Shown here one piece after another: positions 57,204 to 64,000 of a stretch of 64,000 nt of DNA. The stretch covers positions 124,001 to 188,000 of the forward strand of contig MARA01000007.1 of the NCBI GenBank assembly GCA_001792895.1, read 5' to 3'. The stretch is from Lentinus brumalis. Lineage: Eukaryota; Basidiomycota; Agaricomycetes; Polyporales; Polyporaceae. A model generated the notes under the pieces. That model did no database searches and had not been told where the DNA came from. It saw only the letters and a program-made list of their open reading frames with translations. Position 1 is the stretch's first letter, and each line of letters opens with the position of its first letter. The position numbers and the translations under genes were made by a program.

Positions 57204-60175
57204 ATGCCTTTCAAGCCCTCCTCACCGCCGCACACTGACGGTCCTGCTTCCCAGTCTGAGGTGCCTTCATATGCCCCTGCAGATGCCCCCCCAGCGTACG
57301 GCTCTCCTCCCTCGGATGTTGCTGTACGCCTTCGTCAAGTGGTAGATACGATCCAACCCTGCGTTATCCTCCGATCAGTCGCTGCGCTTCCGGATCTCAT
57401 TGAAGCAGGACCGCCTCCCCAGTACAGCCCCAAGCCTGAGCTGCTTCTCTTTCAGCACAGCGATGTGGAGGTGAGTCCTCGCTCGCAGTGCCCACTTTCA
57501 TCTTTGCTCACTTCTATTGTCCTGTCAGACCTACGCTTTTTCCGTGCCTCGTTCTTGCCCTGAGGGTTACGCCTCAGCGTCCTATACCACCTTCATAGTC
57601 CTCCCAAATTCTCCTTCCGTGCCACCCGTCATCGCTTCAGTTTCCGACCTCTACCAAGCGTCGGCACGAAACCATCATACTGCGTCTCCGTTAGGGTTGA
57701 AGTCCTCGAACAGGCCACTGTTCTCAAGGCCGCCGGGTCGCACCAAGTTGCCTCGTCTGTCTAGAAATAGTCTGCTCCCCGGGGGGTCCTCGATATCAGA
57801 GGCTCTCAGGCGCGCCGCGCAGGATGTAGACCTACCTCTGAGCTCGGTGCCTGAGGAGCCTGAGGAGGACAGGGAAGGCATGACCGCTGAGGAAACGGAG
57901 ATGGCGAACTTCGACTTTGAACGATGGGTTTCCCCGACGTATCGCCTACGCCTCGACGAGGCGATGATCTTCCGTGACCTGTTCAACGACTCGGAGGTCG
58001 CTCGGGCGCGACGTCTCATCTTCTGGCTGGCTCCCGACTGGCCACTCGCGAAGGTTATGCAAAACGAGGTGGGACGTTATGAGGACCTCGAGGGAGTGGT
58101 ACGTGCAGAATGCGCAAGGGTGACCCGGGGGATTAATGTTCTTACGTGGCTTCGTTTCACGCCAGCTTCGGAAGTGCGGACAAAGTGCGTTGGCGGAGCT
58201 TCTGCAGTCACGCAATGGCAGGATCGTCGACCGAATGATCTTCATGCATTGCGACGGGCTACACTGGACCTTGCACGACCACGACCTCACCGGGCCCCAG
58301 CTTGCGATCAGGACGTGGAACTCGCTCCCTACGCACAGTGAGGTTGATATATCTGACCAAGCGGCGATTACGTCGGCGTTGAAAGAGATGCTTGATGCGA
58401 CGCGGAGAAGTGATATCTCTCTTTCATCTCTGCCGGACTCCAATATCGACCCTCGTCTGCAAGCTCCCGATCGTACTGTACAGGCACATCCGACTGGCCT
58501 GCAGGTGGACTCCTACTCCTGCGGGTTCTGGGCGATATTCTTTGGTTGGGCGATGTTGCTCGATTTCGAACCTAGCATCGCAGCTCGGGTTAAGCTCCAG
58601 GTTACTGATCTGAAAGGCATGTTCGCCGCCATGTGGCAAGCATACAGTCAATGGCCCAACGGTCTCCCTTCGCCCCTAGTGAAGGATCTCTTCGCTGCGT
58701 TCTCCCCGAAGGTGCGGTGGGAAGTAATCCCCGCAACGGTGAGTTGCCGGACCTGTGTGCCACGACCACGACCATGAGATACTGATACAACATACCAGTT
58801 CTCAATACCAGCAATTGGGACAGGTGTTCATACTTCGTCGGGAGAGTCAAATGAGAAGCCGTGCGACGTCCCGGCTCTGACGACCACATCATCGGCCTCT
58901 TACATTCTGAGGCATCCATCGATCCAGGACGACGCGGAGCTTCGGAGCAAATGGCTGAACTTCCAATCTGTGCCACGCAATAGCTCTTGGACGGCGGGCA
59001 ACGAGTCTTTCGAGGCCGAGCGGGTGTTCGATTTGTTGCAGGACAAGATGGTAAGCCATTACGTTCTGAACGCCACTCTCTACCTCGTGCTCGAAGACCT
59101 GCGGCGTGGAGTGTGGGACATTGCTTTTGGCCCTCCACCGAACCGCGATTCCCCGGATCCGAAGAAGGTGTTGATGAACACCTGGAGCGAGACATTCTAC
59201 CTGGCGAAAGCCGGTGGCGTGGAATCCGAGCGCCCGCTCGTCCCACCCACGAAAGGTCGTAAATTCTGGTATCCGCAGGTGTGTAGTACATGCGCTCCAG
59301 ATACCATTTGGAACTGACGCGCACTGGTGTTGCAGTGCAACATCTTTGACAACGACGTGTTGGTGATACCCTACTTCTGGAAGGGAAATAACCACTTCGT
59401 CTGTGTCGTGGTCGAATTCCGAACCCAGACAATCGCCGTATATGACAGCCTGTACGCCAAACGCAGAACAACAAGTCTATACAACGTAAGCCCACAAAAA
59501 GCCTGGGCAAGCTAGCGTGCTCACAGGCCTGAACAGCGCGTCTTCAAAATGCTCGAATTCGAATACAAGGCGAGGCATGGGGTCGACAGAGATCTACGTG
59601 ATGCGGGGTGGAAGGAAGAACCCGTGCATTATGTGAGTCTGTGCTCTCCTACCCCCATCTGGCATGAGTCTTAATCATGATATCAACAGCCGAACGTTCC
59701 CCAACAAGGAGCCACGTGTCACTGCGCGGCGTACACGGTCTGGTTCGCACTAGAACGGCTGTGCGGACGTTATCCGGAGAGTGGCCAGAGAGAGTTGGCC
59801 GCGGACTCTGTGCTGAGGTTCCGGGAATCAATGGCGTTGCGACTCGTACAAGAGTTGGAAGTAGGATGCGTGTCGTCGAGGCAACCCCATGGGGAAGCTG
59901 AGGACGCTGCCCCTGGGGAGTCAGGGTGTTCACAGGCGACCGATCCTCTGTCCGATATGCAAGGAACCACCGCTGGCCTCGGGGCCGACGAGCCCCCAGA
60001 GGGAGAACATGGCGCGGCGCATGCAGCGGGGAAGGTGCTATCAAAGTCGGGCCGGATGCTGGTGGAGAGGCAAGCAATGTCTCCGAAAGGGACGGAAGGG
60101 GAAGATCGAGAGCGTGAAGGTGGGCCAACGTGTGCACTGCTACCGGGACTGCTGACAACGATGTTTCGGTGTTAA
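57204..60175 (+). CDS. Protein with two tandem Ulp1 (C48)-like protease domains
   Basis: Seven exons (57204-57470, 57529-58098, 58166-58738, 58799-59278, 59336-59485, 59537-59632, 59690-60175), every one a multiple of three, give 873 residues. A Pro/Ser-rich leader is followed by domain 1: catalytic His in CDGLHWTLHDHD, the Asp position in TWNSLP (Asn instead of Asp), and Gln/Cys in GLQVDSYSCGFW. Domain 2 has NNHFVCVVVEF (His), VYDSLY (Asp) and VPQQGATCHCAAYTVWF (Gln and Cys), so its triad looks complete, though Gly after Cys is Ala. C48 proteases cleave SUMO/Nedd8-type conjugates. In basidiomycetes such domains also occur in DNA transposons such as Plavaka, but no transposase or terminal repeats were found here. 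The last exon has a second open frame with a Cys-rich basic sequence, so the C-terminus is uncertain. Confidence 0.75.
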
Positions 60176-60236
60176 GGCCAAATATCAATGACGCAACTTG
60201 ATCTTCGCCGGGCTTCCGACGGGGAGGCAGTGTCCA

Positions 60237-61541
60237 ATGGACATCCAGCAAGCACGCCTCGAGCAACGCAACTTGAAGATGGGGGAGAGAAGGACATTAG
60301 AGAGGGCAGCGTGCATGACAGTGCGTCCGATGTCACCGGGCAATACGCTTACTCTGACATGGTTCCTAGATTGGTCCAAGAGCATCGAGATACTCACGCT
60401 GACTGACGGCAAGGAGCCGGAGACGGTCGGACGTGAGGCTCTTCGATTGGGCATAGGTGTAGATGGAGACGCGATGCAAGGCGGGGCGTGAGTGAATTTG
60501 ATCGCCCGGCGCGAGGAGATGATTAACGCGTCTGATTGGCACAGTTATCCTGCCGTGGGTGAATGGCACTTCCTTATTCTGCCGACAATGCTGTGTGTGG
60601 AGGCACCTTACCGCGCAGTCCCAGCGGAGATAACAGCGGTCCAGCACAGCGAGGGGAATGTGACCATGAAGGCAGACCCCTCGGTGCTCTCGCTGGACTA
60701 CGAGGTACCTGAAACCGCTCGCCAGCACATCGAGCAGTTGCTCAAGGAGCCACGTACCGTGGAGTGGCACACGTACGAGTCGGAGCTGCACCTGCTGCGC
60801 GAGGATGAGGTGAGGTCGTTACCTACCATCCGCTCGCGCCGAGAGGATATTACACTCGCCGATGGCTGACACTGCTCCTAGATTGCCCCAATCATGTGGC
60901 CCAGTGAGCTCCATCATGGGGGTCCATTTCGAAAGTTCGCCGCTCTTTGGTCAGAGAGGCGGGAGTCTCTTCACCATCAACTACGGGCGACCTTTCCCAG
61001 GATCAATGAGGTTCTTGCAGGGAATCACGCCGCAGACCGCCTTCTGGCCACCCTCATTCGGGACGGCTTGCGCTCGCAGGGCCTGGACAGTTGGGGCGAA
61101 CGGATACCCGGTTCCTCGCAGACCACAGTCACCTGTCAAAATTTTGTAGACTCGCGGACGTGCGAGCCGGGAGGCCACGAGCGGGCGCTGTTGAATTCGG
61201 CGGACAGTACGATCGTCACGATGGCAGCAGACAAGCTTGCTGCCTTGCAACCCATCGCCTCGACCGGGGAGAGGCCCTATTACAAAATACACACAGGCGT
61301 ACGGGTGTACTTGACCTACGTCGCCCTGGAGTTGTACACGGGTGTCCCGAGGGAAGAGATGCAAGAAGCAATTGACAGCGGGAAGGTGTACCGGCCGAAG
61401 AGCCGCTGGGAACAAGTTTGGGGCGCGTATGAAAGGTTGGCGAATGTCGGCATGGAGGAGACTCATCGGTTTTTCACCCCGCGGTTGCCAGTACCAGACC
61501 CAACGTGTAGAGCAGTCGGCGGTCCAGCCACATTGAATTGA
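60237..61541 (+). CDS. Orphan protein downstream of the tandem C48-like gene
   Basis: Three exons (60237-60487, 60545-60809, 60882-61541) join in frame to 391 residues from MDIQQARLEQRNLKMGERRT. Segments include LTLTWFLDWSKSIEILTLTD, GEWHFLILPTMLCVEAPYRA, EVPETARQHIEQLLKEP, WPSELHHGGPFRKFAALWSE, YYKIHTGVRVYLTYVALELY and KSRWEQVWGAYERLANVGM. It is globular, with no membrane segment, signal peptide or known motif. It begins 61 bp after the C48-like gene, on the same strand; such close spacing suggests either a linked pair or that the two models are parts of one gene. Confidence 0.62.
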
Positions 61542-62088
61542 TGTGTACGAACGTGTAGCTACTTCGAAAACGGTCCTTGTACATTGCGCCCTGCAGGCAG
61601 CAAGGTGATGAGAGCCCAAACACGCGTGGTCAATCTCGAATGCGGCGATGTGCCACAGTGTCTGAATGCAGCGTGTACTGCCAAGCGCAGCATCACATCA
61701 CTGTGCGTGCAGTACAGTTGAACCGCAATGTATAACTCCAATTTAAAGATTAAGGAGGAGAGGGCACCCTCGGAATGGTGGTAAGGACTAGGTGTGGACA
61801 GGAGTAGTATTACTATCGGGTTCCAACAGTGATTAAGGACGGCGCGCGACGAAGCCTTACACATGCAGGCGATGCTCAATGGGACACAATGACCCAGATG
61901 ACAAACTGTGCTCCTGCGGGGACGATATCAAGCGACGATCTCCGATGCGCAGAGTGGGAAGAGCTGTATAATGGAGCGAAAATGAGGAGAGCGCGTGAGT
62001 GGTGGTGAGCAGTAAAGGTGCGCACGGCGTCCTCGGTGTATAGCAGGCGGGTGAGTCTGTGGGAGAGGGTCTTGACGGAGTAGCTGCT

Positions 62089-62379
62089 GGGAACGTACTC
62101 ACTGGAGAGCGCGAGTACGTGAAACGTACGACGGCGGGGTGGTATGCACTGCCATGGAGGGTCATTGACGGTGTCGTTGAGTGAGTCGCATGCGGGCCCG
62201 CGCAGAGTGCACGGTCTTCCAAAGCAGGCCGACGGGAACGTACTCACTGGAGAGCGCGAGTACGTGAAACGTACGACGGCGGGGTGGTATGCACTGCCAT
62301 GGAGGGTCATTGACGGTGTCGTTGAGTGAGTCGCATGCGGGCCCGCGCAAAGTGCACGGTCTTCCAAAGCAGGCCGACG
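62089..62379. repeat. Tandem duplication, 145-bp unit, two copies
   Basis: Copy 1 (62089-62233) and copy 2 (62234-62378) begin GGGAACGTACTCACTGG and end GCAGGCCGAC. They differ by one base that I could see (CAGAGTGC against CAAAGTGC), so the duplication is recent. The unit keeps short frames open, but these look fortuitous. Confidence 0.92.
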
Positions 62380-62491
62380 GGTGTGTCGTACGACACATGC
62401 AGAGGTCTGCGAGCTTTCGGGGGTTTCTTGAGTTCGTCGCACCTGAGTAGCCTCACCGGTATGCGTCGTCCGACTCGTTCCAGGTGAGCTC

Positions 62492-62686
62492 TTGAGTTTG
62501 TCGTACAGCACCTGCGGCGTTGTCCGAGCTGAGCGCAGCGTCGAGCGATTGGAGCGGTGACGAACAGACCCACCTGTTGAGTGTGACGTACAGCACCTGT
62601 AGCGTTGTCCGAGCTGAGCGCAGCGTCGAGCGATCGGAGCGATGACGAACTGATCCACCTGTTGAGTTTGTCGTACAGCACCTGCA
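62492..62686. repeat. Tandem repeat, 85-bp unit, two copies plus a partial
   Basis: Units begin TTGAGTTTGTCGTACAGC (62492), TTGAGTGTGACGTACAGC (62577) and TTGAGTTTGTCGTACAGC (62662, partial). They contain GAGCTGAGCGCAGCGTCGAG. About ten substitutions separate the full copies. The 11-mer GCAGGCCGACG after the partial unit (62689) also ends both 145-bp copies, so the arrays share ancestry. Confidence 0.9.
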
Positions 62687-62863
62687 CAGCAGGCCGACGC
62701 GTTCTGTGAGCTCGTGGGTATATAGTCCGAGTCGCGGGCATGGACACGGTGCGACTGAGACTTCGACCTGTCGAATCAGGACTAGATATTACAGTAGTAT
62801 CCAACTGTGCCTCTTGTTTGGCACGTTATGCCGGTCGCTGTAGACGGACCCTCCGAGTCCAGC

Positions 62864-63651
62864 TTAGCGGACTAAGCATATCGGGGTCTCCTGTGCATAC
62901 TGAGGGGAACGCGGGCTGTCTGTCGGCTTCGGATGACAGTGAGAGAGGTTAAAAACGAAGAGAGTCTGAGAACGTACCGGTATCGCCATGGTCACCATCT
63001 GAGAGCGTTGCTTCTGTGGCAGCATCGTCGTCATCCATCTGTCCATATGGCATGACTGCTCCTCTAGAAATATCCTCGAGGCCTTGAAGCTTGCGTGCGA
63101 CGCTGTTGTTGTTAACTTCGTGTCAGCACGGGCTAAGGACGATTGTGTAAGTGTAACTGCTGCAAACTTACGTGATCACTATCAGTTCGACTCTGGGAAT
63201 GTCGACGACCCTCATATCGACGAGCCATCGTCCATCGTCGCTGCGACGTACGACAACGAACTCTGCGCAGATACCTGGGGCGCCCTCTCTCGCCATTGCC
63301 TGCACGCCTGGGTTGACAGGTTGACACACTCCTCCTGTGCCAAACTTGACGTATACGTCAAAGTGGCTGAGTGACGTTATCTCGCGATTTCTTCGCGTCT
63401 GTTGTACGGTGTATGACAGCTTGCGTAACTCCCCAGTGAGAGTCCACTGCGGTGAGAGGCTCGGAACGTCTTGCCCGCCAAACGCAGTGTACCGACGTGT
63501 AGTGAGCTCGGTGAAGCTCGGCATCTTGCTCAAGGGGAACCTGTATGCCTGGATGGTCTGGGTGAATGGTCAGTGACGAATGAGAGAGTGTCTTACTGCA
63601 TTCGATACTCACCCGCCCGCGTCCTGCACAACTTTCAAGGCCTGGCGACAT
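62864..63651 (-). CDS. Orphan protein, globular with acidic tail
   Basis: Four exons (63651-63613, 63557-63172, 63102-62978, 62919-62864) join in frame to 201 residues. The main exon reads TIQAYRFPLSKMPSFTELTT, GGQDVPSLSPQWTLTGELRK, SHFDVYVKFGTGGVCQPVNP, GICAEFVVVRRSDDGRWLVD and VDIPRVELIVI: a beta-rich compact fold with well-placed hydrophobics. A Gln/Asp-rich tail follows (GAVMPYGQMDDDDAATEATL). No family recognised. Intron ends are GT-AG; the third exon is chosen among several AG sites because it alone continues the frame sensibly. Confidence 0.62.
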
Positions 63652-64000
63652 GATTGTAGAGCTTGAGACAAGGACACATGGCGGGATTTATCGACTGTGA
63701 TGGAAAGCTACATGATGTCATCTACGTGTGTCAAGGAAGGAGATGAGGGCGCGCATAGAGGCGGGCTGATGCGCGAGCACGGGCTCGAGGGAGAGGAAGG
63801 CGAGAGCGCGCATAGAGGACGGCTCCTGCGCGAGCACGGGAGGAAGGCGCGCCAAGGCTCGGGCACGGCTCGGGCAACTGAGTACGGAAGCGCGCAAGGC
63901 GGGGCCGGAAGCGCGGGGAAAATGACCAGGGGAAGCGCCCAGCCCGAAGTGTTCATTTCTGTGGAGAATAAAGCAAGGCAGACTGGGAGTACAGACGAGA
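63652..64000. other. Window end, imperfect duplicate GCGCGCATAGAG block
   Basis: GCGCGCATAGAGG occurs near 63749 and again about 57 bp later, each followed by a GGCT...GCGCGAGCACGGG block. The rest is G-rich, with no gene supported. Confidence 0.5.

Larger units (their letters stand above)
61542..62863. other. Intergenic stretch with two tandem-repeat arrays
   Basis: Non-coding as far as can be seen. It lies between convergent genes (60237-61541 plus, 62864-63651 minus). The arrays at 62089-62379 and 62492-62686 are described separately. Confidence 0.5.

Noticed and set aside
57204..61541. Intact DNA transposon with C48 protease
   Set aside because: No transposase domain, terminal inverted repeats or target-site duplication could be found; kept only as a hypothesis.
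62089..62686. CRISPR-like array
   Set aside because: Units are long, contiguous and without spacers, and the genome is fungal; these are plain tandem duplications.

Overview
The window looks like nuclear DNA from an Agaricomycete (mushroom-forming basidiomycete, possibly Polyporales). It is GC-rich, with intron-dense genes whose introns are mostly 48-90 nt with GTRNGT donors and YAG acceptors. It carries families expanded in that class: F-box proteins, BTB proteins, DUF6533 membrane proteins, ABM proteins and OTT_1508-type deaminases. No search could be run, so names rest on motifs and on exon chains joined by hand.

Layout. (1) 1-12 kb is a gene-poor accessory island. It holds three paralogous genes that join an F-box to a domain resembling a nucleotidyltransferase fold (2.1, 5.0 and 10.6 kb, + strand), an intact SKP1 paralogue (10.1-9.3 kb, - strand) and a ribonucleotide-reductase small-subunit (R2) homologue (8.6-7.6 kb, - strand). 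The R2 homologue has lost the radical tyrosine and three of six metal ligands. The SKP1 paralogue and the third F-box gene are transcribed divergently, 508 bp apart. (2) 13-39.3 kb is a core block: VPS36 (ESCRT-II), a single-pass membrane protein, a DUF6533 membrane protein, an FMP46/DUF1687 thioredoxin-like protein, MRD1 (pre-rRNA processing), prefoldin subunit 3, a SHPRH/IRC20-type SNF2-RING ubiquitin ligase and an MSB1/Mug8-domain protein. The last has an apparent frameshift in its Glu/Ala/Pro-rich tail. (3) 40-53.5 kb is a lineage-specific block: a small one-pass membrane protein, a deaminase-like gene, two LRR/F-box-tail-like proteins, a tandem BTB pair and a duplicated-domain ABM protein. 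(4) 55-64 kb is a run of unrecognised genes around an unusual 873-residue gene with two Ulp1 (C48)-like protease domains. Two short tandem-repeat arrays (145 bp and 85 bp units) follow.

How genes may work together. SKP1 bridges cullin to F-box proteins, so the 2-12 kb island could supply both an adaptor and substrate receptors of one SCF-type ligase. The active-site-dead R2 homologue between them is the most unexpected gene in the window. The functional link is inference from proximity only. Stretches of more than 300 bases with no supportable gene are listed as such.
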